A DNA stretch of 64,000 nucleotides from Athripsodes cinereus (GCA_947579605.1 OX388327.1:3893122-3957121), one strand, 5' to 3'. Positions 12,376 through 23,549 are shown, counted from the first letter of the stretch. Translations and numbers: made by a program. The notes: generated from the letters alone by a model not told the origin.

Positions 12376-12599
12376 TTTTTACATCATTGCGCACATACCT
12401 ATTTAATTTCTGACATCTTAACGTATTATTATTTATTAATTGTTTAACATTTCAATTATCTATTACAATTAATATATATTAATATAATTTTTCTTCTATC
12501 TACTTGACATCTCCTTATATACTGTATTACAATAATTTTTCTTGACATTTACACTCTCACTACAATGTTTTGATTTTTCATGACTTTTCAAAATGATTT

Positions 12600-12785
12600 G
12601 TTTCGACTAATTTTATGATTATTAAAGTTTGATTCCCAATTATATTTTGTTTTTCGCCAATTATTGTTGTTATGTTCCAACTGTGTTGTGAATGAGAATT
12701 ATGTTTTGTTTTTGTGTATATTGTAACATGTAAAAGGCTCACGCCGTGGATGTATGTATAAATAAATAAATAAATAAATATTATT
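12600..12785 (+). repeat. LINE 3' UTR end with (taaa)n tail
   Basis: gtaaaaggctcacgccgtgg followed by (aata)n. Relatives: 48890-49012 (ttaaaggctaacgccgtga), 41690-41795 (gtaaaggcgaaagccgt), 24450-24540 (caaaaggcgaaactgtg), 43195-43255. Confidence 0.55.
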
Positions 12786-13136
12786 TATTACAAGCAGTCG
12801 GTCTTCTGTCTACCCCACTCACGGGAGACGCCGTGACGAAATGGACTGATAAATTTAATTTAGATCGTATCACTTATATTACTTATTATGAGATAACATC
12901 TGTATGTAGCTCTTTCACTGTGTTATTGTGTGTGAATGAATGGATGGGTGTATCATTCACACTTTGAACGATGCTTAGTATAATAATAGGCGATTGTTTT
13001 AATCTCTGATGGGAATTCACATAATATCTTACACTTGCACTCTCATACAGTGACCCCGTTGTAATTATTATTATGATTGTACACAATATAGTATCCCCAG
13101 GTTACTCAATGGTACCCCTCAGTGATACTACATAAT

Positions 13137-13560
13137 GGGCCACTTGCAGTCGTGGGGGGATTTTAATAAATGATCGAATTAAGTAAATTCGATGTCGTAA
13201 AACACAAATGTGTCCGTTAAATTTTTTAAAATATCTAAATTATGGAGAATTTCCAAAAATATAATCCAAATTTATTGACGTTTGGCAAAACACTCTAAAT
13301 GGCTTTTGACAGCTGATGACGTCACGGAGTCCCATGTGTGTATGAGATTATAATCTGTGGTGCGAAATTTATTATGATTCACGGGACTCCGTGACGTTAC
13401 AGTGCCGCCATATCGTTTTTGATCACTCCGAGAAAAGGCAATTTTTAAAAGCTAGTAATCTAAGAAAATAGTGCAAGAATAATTAAAATAAATTGTGGTT
13501 GTGTTTCTTTCATACTTATTTACAATTTTATGTAATAAACAAAAAATCTGCAAGTAGCTC
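13137..13560. mobile_element. MITE with short TIR and central hairpin
   Basis: Termini gggccacttgcag and ctgcaagtagctc. Centre contains the inverted pair gtcacggagtccc (13321) and gggactccgtgac (13384). No target duplication was defined. Confidence 0.45.
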
Positions 13561-13746
13561 ATTGTGTCGCCGAGTTTCAAAATCTGCTATAACGCATTTT
13601 CACGAAAATTGAGTTATATACTGTATGTCGTTGGATTCGTAATTAAATTCTCTGTATACTGGTTTGCTGGAAGAGATCGCCTCCGGGCAATAAGCACGCT
13701 CATTGTATACTAAACTTTTATTACAACAATTACAACTACTACTATT

Positions 13747-13975
13747 ACACCATCACAACATACCCTACAAGTGGGGTAGCCAGCAGGCCAGCTGCATGTA
13801 ATAAACATGCAAACCGTCTTCCCTGTGCCAACAAAAAATGAAGACATTCAAGATGGGTGGCAAACCTCATCGCTGAATTTGATATGTAAAATGTATTTTT
13901 AAACACCTGCCTTTTACAGGACACTCGAAAACTTACAGACAAGAGTGAGATACCAATTACAACAGTAAATAGTTT
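13747..13975 (-). repeat. Family B repeat, truncated at its 5' end
   Basis: Reverse orientation; caagtggggtagccagcagg, agacattcaagatgggtggcaaacctc and ttttacaggacactcgaaaac blocks present. Confidence 0.75.
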
Positions 13976-14164
13976 ATTATTGATGTAAATAACAAAGGTG
14001 AAGGATGTGACATAAATACTTATATAAAACCACAATCAGCTAATCTTTTTTGTGGTGTGAACGTTCATTATTTGTTACCTACATTCCATGCTGTGGTAAC
14101 ATGTGACACATGCTAGTCGTTATGTGAAAATTATAATAAAATAAAAATAACACACCCAGATACT

Positions 14165-14290
14165 ATATAATATGGACAATTTGTAAAGCGCCGTTTACTC
14201 ATAACATGACCTCAAGGGCGCCGTATAGCGCTTCCATTACCCGAAACTCCCAACAAAAAGGTGCGTCTTCAGCCTTCTTCTAAAACTCGT
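14165..14290 (-). repeat. LINE 3' end, family J
   Basis: Reverse of the 40.5-kb copy: ggacaatttgtaaagcgccg, tcataacatgacctcaagggc, aactcccaacaaaaaggtg. Confidence 0.6.
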
Positions 14291-15285
14291 TGATTCTCAA
14301 AATAACTTAAAATTTCTACCCCTAGTCACCGAATTTTCGAAAAGGTATAGACATAATGAATGTTAAACAATCTCCTCAGTTTTGTTGAAGAATATTTTGG
14401 GACTGCAAACCGAAAATAAATTGCAAATATGTCGGCATTTTGTGGGCCTTATATGTGCCTTTATTTATGGTAAAGACGCAACTGGCCCTAGCTCTGGAGA
14501 AGAGTTTGAAGGGCACTATATTTTATTGTGTTATTGGGTCAGAAAAAAATAAGGTAAAAAGTTGTATAATAGCTAAATGCCTCACCAGTAGGTATACAGT
14601 CTTGTGTTAGATTGATAATGTTATCATAGTTAGCGGTTTAAAATAGTTCTTTATCTCACCGCTGCTAAGAAGGATGTTGTGAGTCCTTATTGGTCACTAT
14701 TTTTGTACAGCAGTAAAAATCAGGAATAATAAAACAAATAAATAACTCATATACACACAATATTTTATAATAATTATTTGTTTTGATTAACAAGAGTAAT
14801 TTTATATGGCTATCATTTAAACGATCAGCATAATATTGAAGTTATGTTCAGCAGAAAAATGTATTCTGCCTACAAATATATCATGTTGATATGCTACTTA
14901 TGCCCAGCGAGAATATTATATTTCTATTGCAAATAATATGATATTGAAAAACTCAAATAATAATAAAAAAGGGTCAAATAATAATTCTGCCGCTCAAATA
15001 ACAATTCTGCCGGTAAATTAATTATTTTGTTGTGCGAGTATTTATTAAGCCGTTAAAATTTGTCTATATGTCGATATAAGATATAACCAAGTTTGTTTGT
15101 GAAACAAGTGTTGCGCTTATTTTTTATTTATTGCCAATAAAAACATTGTTTGCTGTGCAAATGACTTAAATGCTGATTTTTCTTGCCGAACGAATGGATT
15201 AATAGCCGAACAAATAATTTGTTTCCATATGATATTTATTAGGAGTGATATTAACCTCGGTAAAAATAGGTACTTCAATCTTTTC

Positions 15286-15400
15286 TATAAGTTTTCGAGT
15301 GCTCTAAAAATATAGGTGTTCGTAAAACCTCTCATATAAAATCATTGACTACTCCGCTTGTGGGATATGCCGTGATGGTATAGTAGTATTAGTATAGTTA
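15286..15400 (+). repeat. Family B fragment
   Basis: Contains ataagttttcgagtgc, ggtgttcgtaaaa and gcttgtgggatatgccgtgatgg; a central deletion is evident. It lies about 160 bp before exon 1. Confidence 0.6.
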
Positions 15401-15558
15401 GCCATTAAATTGGAGCAATGCTTATTTTTGTTTGTGGGTAAATTATGACTTGGTCGGTTGTATATGCGGTATATTACTATATTATGTTTGTGGCAGCAGA
15501 TCTGAATGATGTTGAAATGTGTTTTTATAATTTGTATAATTATGTTGTTATGTTTCAG

Positions 15559-15725
15559 GTGTGCGTTGGCTTCCTCCTGCCATGTTCAACTTCATTAAGA
15601 AGGCGACGGGTGGGGTGGAGGAGGAGGAGAGGGAGAGGAGGAAGAGAGAGAAGAGGGAGAGAAAGGAGAAGATGAAGAGGGACAGGGGGGCCGTGTCAGC
15701 TGAGGAACTACTCAGGATTGATGAG
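15559..15725 (+). CDS. Mhcl: Class XVIII myosin, first coding exon (start codon at 15582)
   Basis: This exon starts the coding sequence of an unconventional myosin XVIII (vertebrate MYO18A, fly Mhcl), an actin-binding myosin thought to act as a scaffold more than a motor. A tttcag acceptor ends at 15558, 23 bases of 5' UTR follow, and ATG is at 15582 with a purine at -3. It encodes 48 residues, beginning MFNFIKK and ending AEELLRIDE. The middle (about residues 13-35) is almost all Glu, Arg and Lys, like the KE-rich N-terminus of MYO18A, which also opens with MFN and has an SAAEL-like motif where this protein has SAEEL. The donor gtaaat follows at 15726, phase 0. The coding strand at 15606-15689 is almost pure purine. 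The acceptor implies at least one more upstream, noncoding exon that I cannot place with confidence. A family A SINE begins within 10 bp of the donor. Identification rests on joining with exons 2 and 3. Confidence 0.88.
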
Positions 15726-15732
15726 GTAAATA

Positions 15733-15910
15733 TTTTTTTTGTAAAAGATATATCTGGGCTTTGTTATAAACCCAAATACAACCTTGTACACCTTTCACAG
15801 TAAGCTTAAAGCTTGTGTCGTGAAAGGGAAGTTTGCCGGCACCTGGGATCGAACCACAAACTCCCTGTTCCCGAGACCGAGACTCTATCTCCAGGCTACC
15901 GACGAAGTCA
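15733..15910 (-). repeat. Family A SINE (tRNA-derived), copy beside exon 1
   Basis: Read on the minus strand, the element begins with a tRNA-like head: an A-box-like TAGCCTGGAGATAGAG and a B box (GGTTCGATCCC), then a body and a tail containing the hairpin tgggtttataacaaaaccca. The oligo-T at its left end is the reverse of the A-rich tail. The head is near full length, so this copy could be structurally complete. The left end sits about 9 bp inside intron 1. Confidence 0.8.
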
Positions 15911-15989
15911 ACTCAGAATATTCAAAAAGTTAGAGATACGTTTAGAATGTTCACTATTTTTTTTATCGGTTAACTGGCTTTGGGCACAC

Positions 15990-16222
15990 GGCGCAGGTGA
16001 CAAAACCAATCAGACATCTCGATTGGAGAACCATGTTAATATAATTTAACATTGTACAAAATGTAATCGGAAGAAGTGAGAAAGGTGTCTCAACTTAAGT
16101 CAACCTAGAGCCAATTCGCAAGCGTTGGGCCGCCTTTCTCACTTCTTCCGATTAGATTTTGCACAGTGTTACATTGTGTAGACATGGTTCTCCAATTGAG
16201 ATCTCTGATTAGTTGGGAGAAC
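15990..16222. mobile_element. Foldback MITE in intron 1
   Basis: Left arm caggtgacaaaaccaatcag...gattggagaaccatg and gaagaagtgagaaaggtg; right arm gcctttctcacttcttccgat...catggttctccaattgag...gattagttggg. A half-element copy is at 50883-51030. Confidence 0.65.
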
Positions 16223-16436
16223 CATTCTTTTCCGAATACACCACGGAACAGAAATATTCTAATGCTTATCCCATTTATCAAATGGTATTTTATTTACCTT
16301 TGTATCTCAACTATCGGATGCTATTTCAATTGATGTAAATGTTATATTGCGTATCAATCATTCCATTGATCTATGACCACGTGGATCTAAATTGGGTCAG
16401 CAGATCTCTTTAGAAGGTAATAAATACATTATATCG

Positions 16437-16740
16437 TCTGGCCAGTTCCATAACTCAACACGTCGAAGATTTTTATATAATTGTTAGTACCTACTCCCAA
16501 TCAACGCCACTCTTCTAATTCCACATACAAATAACTATAAAGAAATACACGATTACTTTTATATAGGTATGAAATATTTAGTTACGAAAATAGATAGCGT
16601 TCCTATTTTGAATTCCACCAACAAATATTTCGAATTGTTTTAGTATTGAACGTAACAAATACAACGTACCTATATCTTTATCAGTGCGATTATTATATAG
16701 TATATTTCACTTTCTGTTGTGTTTTTAAAGCATAATATAA
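16437..16740 (-). mobile_element. Family H interspersed repeat
   Basis: Reverse complement of the segment split around 21.3-21.96 kb: shared atcaacgccact, attccac, cagtgcgattat and ctgttgtgtttttaaagcataatat blocks. Ends resemble actgtctagttccataactcaac. Probably a non-autonomous DNA transposon. Confidence 0.6.
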
Positions 16741-17520
16741 AGAACCTAAGACTTTTCGAAGGACCCCTAAATATTGAATCATACTGATCATGACATCCGA
16801 TACTATCCATTTGTCCCTCCTGAAATCGATAAAGGCAAATTTTATTATTCTCTTATAACTATCTAAGAATCTTATCAAGAATAATTTGATATAACCAGTG
16901 TGATGTTAAATAATGTTTAATGATATTGATACCTACAATGCGGTGATGGTGAAGTGAATATATACAATATAGTTATAGTGTGATATAATGATAGACTTAA
17001 AATATTATTGATTGTATTCTGCTTGTAGTGTGTTCTTATATTTAATGTAATTTGTAACATAATGGCCTTCTGAAACCAGCAGATTCTACCTTTTTGGTTT
17101 CTTTTAAATAAATAAATAATCTTCTCCCTGACGATTTAATAACATTTCGAGATCATTCTTGTTGGATGCTATGCCATAAGTGAGAAAAAAACACTTTTCG
17201 AAGGGACGTAAAAACCTTGTGTTTTTATTGAAATTTGTATTCTGTTTTACATTCTTGACGTAGATACATATATTGTATCCTAAATATTTAATGTACCTAC
17301 TACAATATAATATGTAACTTCTGACGTGGATACATTTATGTATCCGAGATTCTCATTTAATCTATTTATCTATATTTATATTATGACGGGGATGTAATAT
17401 CCTAGAATTGATGAGTTGTACAGTGTCCTTTAGATTCTTTAGCACCTAAACGACGCTTTAATGTTCCAAATCCAATAAAAATACATGCCAAAATAAAAAA
17501 AAAGACGATTTTTCGAATAT

Positions 17521-17740
17521 GAGACATTTTTTTTTTTTTTTTTTTTTCTCTTTTTTTTTTTTTTTAAAAGATATATCTGGGTTTTGTTATAAACCCAAAT
17601 ACAACCTTATACACCTTTCACAGTAAGCTAAAAGCTTGTGTCGTGAAAGGGGAGTTTGCCGGCACCTGGGATCGAACCCCGGACCTCATGTTCATAAGGC
17701 CGAGACTCTACCCCCAGGCTACCGACGAACTCATTTTACT
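17521..17740 (-). repeat. Family A SINE, near full length
   Basis: Same tRNA-derived element, with long oligo-T runs at the left (the reversed tail), the tail hairpin, the conserved cacctttcacagtaagc block and a tRNA-like head with a clear B box (reverse of gggatcgaacccc). Confidence 0.8.
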
Positions 17741-17849
17741 ACTATACTATACCATCACGGCATATCCCACAAGGAATATTGTCTGGTTGGTTATCAGGAT
17801 CTCCTTGTAGTATCTCAAATTTTAATTTTATTTTAAAAGAAGTATATGC

Positions 17850-18095
17850 TACTACTACTACTATACCATCACGGCAAGTGGGGTAGCCAGCAGACCAGCT
17901 GCATACAAACATGCAAGCTGTCCTCTCCGTGCCATGATAATATCAAGACATTCAGGATGGGTGGCAAACATCATCACTGCTGAATTTAAGATTTAAAGTG
18001 TCTTAATTTTTTCCAACACCTTCCTTTTACAGGACACTGGAAAACTTACGGAGAAGAGTGGGAGACCAATTCTTTACCGGGTGCTCCACGGGATA
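17850..18095 (-). repeat. Family B repeat, near full length
   Basis: Reverse orientation: accatcacggcaagtggggtagccagcag at the left, the ttttacaggacactggaaaac block, and gggtgctccacggg at the right. Confidence 0.8.
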
Positions 18096-18825
18096 AGTCA
18101 TTTATAGTTGTTGAGTTATGGAATTGTACAGTCGATATTTATTATCAATAGACATAGATAATACAGTATAGTGAGTTGTATCCATGCATACAAATTGAAG
18201 TTAGATACATATTAATAAACATTAGAACATCTATCTGTGTGTGTACCTACTACTGTATTTATATTGTAGACATATTATTAACAACGAACTCTCATTGATA
18301 CACTCCTGAGCACGTGTTCTTAAGATATACGTTTACGTTTGACTGGATCTTACTGAAGATGCTTCGTTTGATCTCCTGAACGTAGAGCCAGTGACGTAAT
18401 TTGCATATATTTATTTATTTATACAAGGAATGGTTAATGCTTCTTATTTATAATACAACATAATACTTCAATACATAAAATACAAACATATTAGACTTGA
18501 TTTTTTTAAAAGTGCCCTAGCACCGCTCACAGTCACAGGTAATGTGTATTACAGAACACGTGGATCATTTAGAGTCAAAAATACTACAGTTATTCATGTA
18601 CAGGTTTAAGTAAGATTGAATTTGCGCGATATTCCAAACTTAATTATTAATTTTGTATAAATATTTGCACAAAAAATTACGGCGTTAAATCCGTACGCAA
18701 TAGTCTTCCCAGATTATTTGCACAAAACATAGTTGCTCATTAAAATAATAATTCACACTTGAATCGTAAAGTAAATGTTGATTTAATAAATTATGAACAT
18801 TTTTCTAAACGATTCATTAACACTA

Positions 18826-19092
18826 CTGCTACCGCTATTCTACCATCACTGCATATCCAACAAGTGGGGTAGCCAGACCATCTGCATGTAATAAATGAGG
18901 GGTATAAAAGCATTTTGAACAAACCCATTTTGAACATTAGTGATTTTGATTTTAACCCCCTCAAATATGCAAGCTTATCGTTAAATTTTAGATGTAAAAT
19001 GTCTTTATTTTTTCGAACACCAGCTTTTTACATGACTCAAAAATTTGTGAAAAGTAGTGGGAGACCAATTCTTTTCTAGGTGTTCCACTGAT
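18826..19092 (-). repeat. Family B repeat, ending 60 bp before the exon 2 acceptor
   Basis: Reverse orientation; diverged but with accatcactgcatatccaacaagtggggtagccag at the left and taggtgttccactg at the right. Only about 60 bp separate it from the exon 2 splice acceptor. Confidence 0.7.
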
Positions 19093-19152
19093 AATTCTTT
19101 AATACGCTTTAAAGATTTGTCGAATTAATCTATTTCTTCTTCTTTGTTACAG

Positions 19153-20307
19153 GTCCGAAGATCTCTCAAATTGACCAAATCAAGAAGAAAAGAAAAGGAA
19201 AAATTACCTTCTGGTATTACAGCTGACTACCGCGACTCATTCTTCGCAAATTTGGACACGGATGCCAATTATTCCAACTATCCACTCGTGTCAGACGTGC
19301 AAAACGAAGAAAACAACCATATTATAATAGGAGAAACAAGACAGACTTCGGTCATATGGAGAGAATCACTACTGCAATCTGATAGTTCGGAAGCTTCTCT
19401 CAATTCTTTAAATAATACAAATGGAGTACCAACTTCGAAACCTCCAAATCTTCCGCCGCTCCCACCAAGACCGCCAAAGAGAGGTATCCTCAAAGGACCC
19501 AGATTGAGCTCTTCGAATTCCCATCAAAACGGTCAGTCGGACACCAGTAAAGATCAACCTGATTTAGCACCCAATGGCCAGGAAACCGCTGTTTTGATGC
19601 AGAACACTTTAAGGAATGAATTGATCACGTATCAGAACGTTCCTGTAAGGAATGGTGTCGGTAATGATGACATGAATAATGTTCAGAACTTTACAAAGAA
19701 AGTTATACATAGTCCAATTGATTCTAATATAAAGAACTATTACAGTAATAACTATGGATCTCCGCCTCCTATTATGATTACATCACACGAATACAATGGA
19801 AACACTAATACAGTGACGTCACCTTCACCTAGTGTCGACACTTTAACTGATACGACTTCCAATTCATCATTCGCTACTCCTCCCTTCTCCATGTCACCGA
19901 CTGGTGATTCGGATGCCTTCCATCAATTCCCTTCCTACCTTGACGGTATGAATCTACCTCTTCCTGAAGTTGTCCCCGCTGAGTTACCACCACCGAGAGT
20001 TTTGACGATACAGCGTCAGAAAGGACCCCGTAGTGATTTCGGTTTCAGTTTGAGAAGATCGATGATTGTGGAGAGAAATCTCACAGAGGGTAAAGTGAAC
20101 GGTGTGAATTCCTCGGACGACGAGAAGGATGGTGTGCGAATGAAGGCGGTGATATTCGCGGAGCCGGGCACTCTTGGTCACGACCACGAGACGGGACTTT
20201 TGCCCGGCGATCGTTTGTTGGAAGTGAATGGTGTTTGTGTTGATGATAAATCAAGGGATGAAATCATTGAGATGATTAAAGGGAGCCAGGATCATGTCAC
20301 GGTCAAG
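19153..20307 (+). CDS. Mhcl: Class XVIII myosin, exon 2: proline-rich linker and most of the PDZ domain
   Basis: A 385-codon exon bounded by a ttacag acceptor (ending 19152) and a gtgagt donor (20308), phase 0 at both ends. It continues the reading frame of exon 1 with VRRSLKLTKSRRKEKEK. Around protein residues 145-165 lies a proline-rich run (PPLPPRPPKRGILKGP), a plausible SH3-type ligand. The rest of the linker is Ser/Asn/Thr-rich and probably disordered. From about residue 326 to the exon end is a PDZ domain: RVLTIQRQ as the first strand, DFGFSLRR as the carboxylate-binding loop (about 342), VIFAEPGT, LLPGDRLLEVNG (about 395) and SRDEIIEMIKGS as the second helix. FGFSLRR, the PGDRLxEVNG loop and SRDEIIEMI match my knowledge of MYO18A PDZ. 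The family PDZ is close to the motor and helps target the protein to membranes and the cytoskeleton. The domain is cut by the intron just after VTVK. Confidence 0.93.
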
Positions 20308-20449
20308 GTGAGTCATTTACCAATTATTATTTTTTATTACAGTCCACTTGATTGGTCTGCCTCAAGCTCATATTGAATGATATACCTACCTACCTCTCTT
20401 TGTGATTTTTTACAGTTATTCAATCTATTATTTATTTAAACGTATTTTT

Positions 20450-20960
20450 ATGTTTTTTTCTTTATTTTCTAAATCCCACTTATATTCTCGCGATGTTGTT
20501 CATAGACTCGTCAGTAGAGTTTTCGTTAGTCGTGATTTGTCATTTTTTTTCTTTTTTCTCGCACGCATCATCAGCTTTCGTCGAGCGGCGTTTTCGTTTA
20601 ATCTCGTCACTTTCGTTAGTTTGTTTTATTTGGAGTGTGTTTTGTTTTTATATTTGTGTCTAAATATGAATATTCCGTGGTTTTCATGTGCTGTCTTTAG
20701 TTGTGATGTATTGTCATATTTATTGTTTTATCTCAGCCCGAACTGTTGTAACGCTAATCACTTGCTGTTGAGATGAAAGCGGTTTCCAAAACTGCATTCG
20801 TAGTGTGGTTCTTGTCAAATAGACCCGTTTGCTTTGATCTCTTTACTACTCGACCACGAACCAGTATAGATCTATGTCGGTTTAGGAATTTCAAACACTC
20901 TCGATTTGTGTCAATGCGCACCACAGGTTTGATCGATGATGTAATCAATCGAGAAATTTA
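20450..20960 (+). promoter_or_regulatory. Possible internal promoter in intron 2
   Basis: A stretch immediately after exon 2 free of recognisable repeats, with initiator-like TCAGT near 20510, several CG-containing cgttag/cgtcg motifs and an ATG at 20773 opening a 62-codon frame. MYO18 genes in other animals produce PDZ-less isoforms from downstream starts, which makes an internal promoter plausible here. There is no direct proof and the frame does not resemble a known protein. Confidence 0.15.
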
Positions 20961-21334
20961 AAATCGATAGACGGTACCTACTCACGAACAAGCGTATTTT
21001 AAGCTTGTCTTAAATTGACCCTAGTTTAATTAAAACCACACACACGTTATACCTACTCAATACCTATAATATACCGATTTTTTTTAGTTAATCTGAATAT
21101 TTTTCCTTAATAACATTTTTGAATTTTTCAAGTAGCAGTTGTCGGTCAATGGTTAATTTATGCATCAGAAATACTTCGCATTTAAAAGCAATAATTTTAG
21201 TCAGTCAAAAAGTCGGAACAATGCTAATCTCAGTTTGTGAGTCAGCGATCATTTAGTCAGGCCTAATAGTTGGTATAGCAGTGTTTGTGAGTATGGCTAA
21301 ATGCGTGTGTTCCCGTTTGTTTAGTTTAAATTAT

Positions 21335-21960
21335 ATCGACTGTCTAGTTCCATAATTCAACAAGTAGAAATGTCTTGTATTCGAGAAATCGATATTTTTG
21401 TAATTTTTCTATATTTATATTATGCTTCAAAAACACAACAGAAAAGTAAGTACTTATGTGATACGATAATCGCACTGTTAAAGATATGCGTTGTCTTTGT
21501 TCCGTTCAATAGTTAAACAATTCGGAATATTTATTTGTGGAATCCCGTGGAGCACCCGGTAAAGAATTGGTCTCCCACTCTTCCGCGTAAGTTTTCGAGT
21601 GTCCTGTAAAAGGCAGGTGTTCGAAAAAATTGAGACATTTTACATCTTAAATTCAGCAGTGATGAGGTTTGCCACCCATCCTGAATGTCTTGATTTTATA
21701 TTGGCACGGAGAGTTTTCATGTTTCTTACATGCAGCTGATCTGCTGGCTACCCCACTTGTGGGATGTGCCGTGATGGTATAATAAATAAAAATAATAAAA
21801 TAAAATAATATTTGTGGAATTGAAAATAGTTCTATTACTTTTTTCCATAACTAAATATTTAATATGTAAAGGGAATCGCGTATTTTTTATAGTTACTTGT
21901 TTGTGGAATTGAAGGAGTGGCGTTGATTGTGTCTACAGTATTACCAATTAAATCAAAGTT
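21335..21960 (+). mobile_element. Family H repeat interrupted by a family B insertion
   Basis: From tatcgactgtctagttccataattcaac to gtggcgttgattgtgtctacag, with family B inserted at 21544-21809. Confidence 0.65.
21544..21809 (+). repeat. Family B SINE-like repeat with target duplication
   Basis: A near full-length copy of the commonest repeat in the window. It runs from cccgtggagcacccgg through cgagtgtcctgtaaaaggc and gccacccatcctgaatgtc to ccccacttgtgggatgtgc, and ends in an A-rich (aataaa)-type tail. It is flanked by an exact 11-bp duplication atttgtggaat (21533-21543 and 21810-21820), which shows retroposition and defines the ends. It interrupts a family H element. Confidence 0.85.
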
Positions 21961-22233
21961 TTTGACTTGTTGATCGAACGGCCCCTAAAATGGCCACATT
22001 GAGCAATTTATCTACAGATGATTCATTTCCCGAATTGCCAAAATATAAAACAGTCGATACCTGTTGTATTAATAATAATTCATTTGAATTCATTGTTTCT
22101 TTTCAGACTTAAATTTAGAATCTTCGCTGTTCCACATATTGAATCTATATTTTGGTGACATATTCTGTAATTGACTGTTTGATTCTGTAAATATTGTAAA
22201 AATAATAATAAAAATAAATAAATGCCTCTAACA

Positions 22234-22753
22234 CAGTGGTTCTTAACCTTTTTGGGGGTACCGAACCCCACCAGTTACATAATATGCATTCACCGAACCC
22301 CTCCTAATTTGAAAGGTAAATTAGATTTTTACAAATTCAAAACATAGTATATATTTATATATAGGTGTACAAAATGAAAAAAAATTAAAAACAAATATCA
22401 AAACATTAAATTTTATTGGTTGAATCAAAACATGAAACATATTACATAATTAATATTAACTTCAAATCAGTGTGACTTCTGATGTTGCCTTTCAGAAACC
22501 AATTCAGAAATTCGCGGCTTTACCTTGGCAAGTGCCACTCTCATGTCATTTTCACAACAAAGTCTATTCCTCTTCTTCGTTTTTATATCCAACATCTTTT
22601 TATTTATCTTCCTCTTCTTCGTTTTTATATCCAATATTGTTTTCTTTTTCCAACTCGCAAAACTACCTTGCCTTTAAAATGATTTTCACCGAACCTCCAA
22701 GACTGACTCACCGAACCCCTGGGGTTCGATCGAACCCAGGTTAAGAACCACTG
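22234..22753. mobile_element. hAT (Buster-like) MITE, 520 bp, exact 8-bp duplication
   Basis: Termini cagtggttcttaacc and ggttaagaaccactg, with subterminal accgaacccc / aacccctggggttcg repeats. Flanked by an exact 8-bp duplication ctctaaca (22226-22233 and 22754-22761) that fits the nnnTAnnn pattern of Buster-type hAT elements. Internal duplication of a cctcttcttcgtttttatatcc unit at about 22570-22632. No transposase. Confidence 0.85.
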
Positions 22754-23514
22754 CTCTAACATATTATACGAGTTAATTGATAATGTTTGTTTAGTTAATC
22801 GATTTTTTATTAGGTGACTTATCACCAGGTCACGTTTTGTAGGTAATATTATTATTGCTGTTAATAGTAATAGGTGTTTTGCCTTGATATCGAAGCGAAC
22901 GTTTGAAATTGCAATTCGAGATAAAACCGTACGAGGAATGTGACATATTGTTACACATTTACCTTGCATTGTGGCAAAGTAGAAATTACAAAAAAAGATC
23001 CCTGACAACACCGAGGTCTCTGGGAGTTTAATTATTTTGGTACTTTTCCTTTCTACACCTTTTTTCAGTTCTCATTCTTTCTTTCTATCTTGATTGGTGG
23101 TAATTAGTGATGAAATAAAAACAAACTCTTCTGCTAAGTACCTATATGTTTTATTATCGACAGATACGTCTTTCTTCTTGAAAGGAGATTTTAATGTCTC
23201 TCCAACCCATAAAGACCATCGTCTATCCTGCGTGAATGAGTGGTAGATATTTTCCTTGTCGGAGACTCCACGAAGCAGTATGCTTTTTTTATTATAATAT
23301 TTAAATGTTACTCTTTCTGATGTTGACTCTTGTACTGCATAGCATAATGCATATTATAGTAGGTCGTGTGAATGATACAGAAATCAAAACTAAAAACAAA
23401 AGACGATCGCGCTCAAAAACAAAAGCAATTCGCGCATCCGTATCGATGTTGTTATAGGTAATTATAATAATGTGTATGATTGTATTATTTTGTTTTGTAT
23501 ATTTGGCTCTTCAT

Positions 23515-23516
<2 letters not shown>

Positions 23517-23547
<31 letters not shown>
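23517..23547. repeat. (TG)n microsatellite
   Basis: About 15 TG units following cttcattatg. Confidence 0.9.

Positions 23548-23549
<2 letters not shown>

Larger units (their letters stand above)
15726..19152 (+). other. Mhcl: Intron 1 of the myosin XVIII gene
   Basis: A 3.4-kb GT-AG intron. It contains two family A SINE copies, a foldback element near 16.0-16.2 kb, a reversed copy of family H near 16.5 kb, and two family B repeats, the second ending about 60 bp before the exon 2 acceptor. The stretch 16740-17520 otherwise shows AT-rich sequence with a short A-rich LINE-type tail near 17.1 kb and no coding signal. Confidence 0.85.

Noticed and set aside
18350..18376. CTGAAGATGCTTCGTTTG as a further hammerhead core
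   Set aside because: CTGAAGA is present, but no GAAA follows a stem II and no stem III or stem I can be drawn.
20562..20585. Minus-strand CTGATGATGCGTGCGAG as a hammerhead core
   Set aside because: A short GC-rich stem can be imagined, but the GAAA and UH positions do not fall in place; it lies in an A/T-rich context that makes chance matches easy.
20402..20776. 124-codon open frame just after exon 2
   Set aside because: Phe/Leu/Ser-rich translation of a T-rich intron start, no motif, no splice or start context of a gene; kept only as part of a weak promoter hypothesis.
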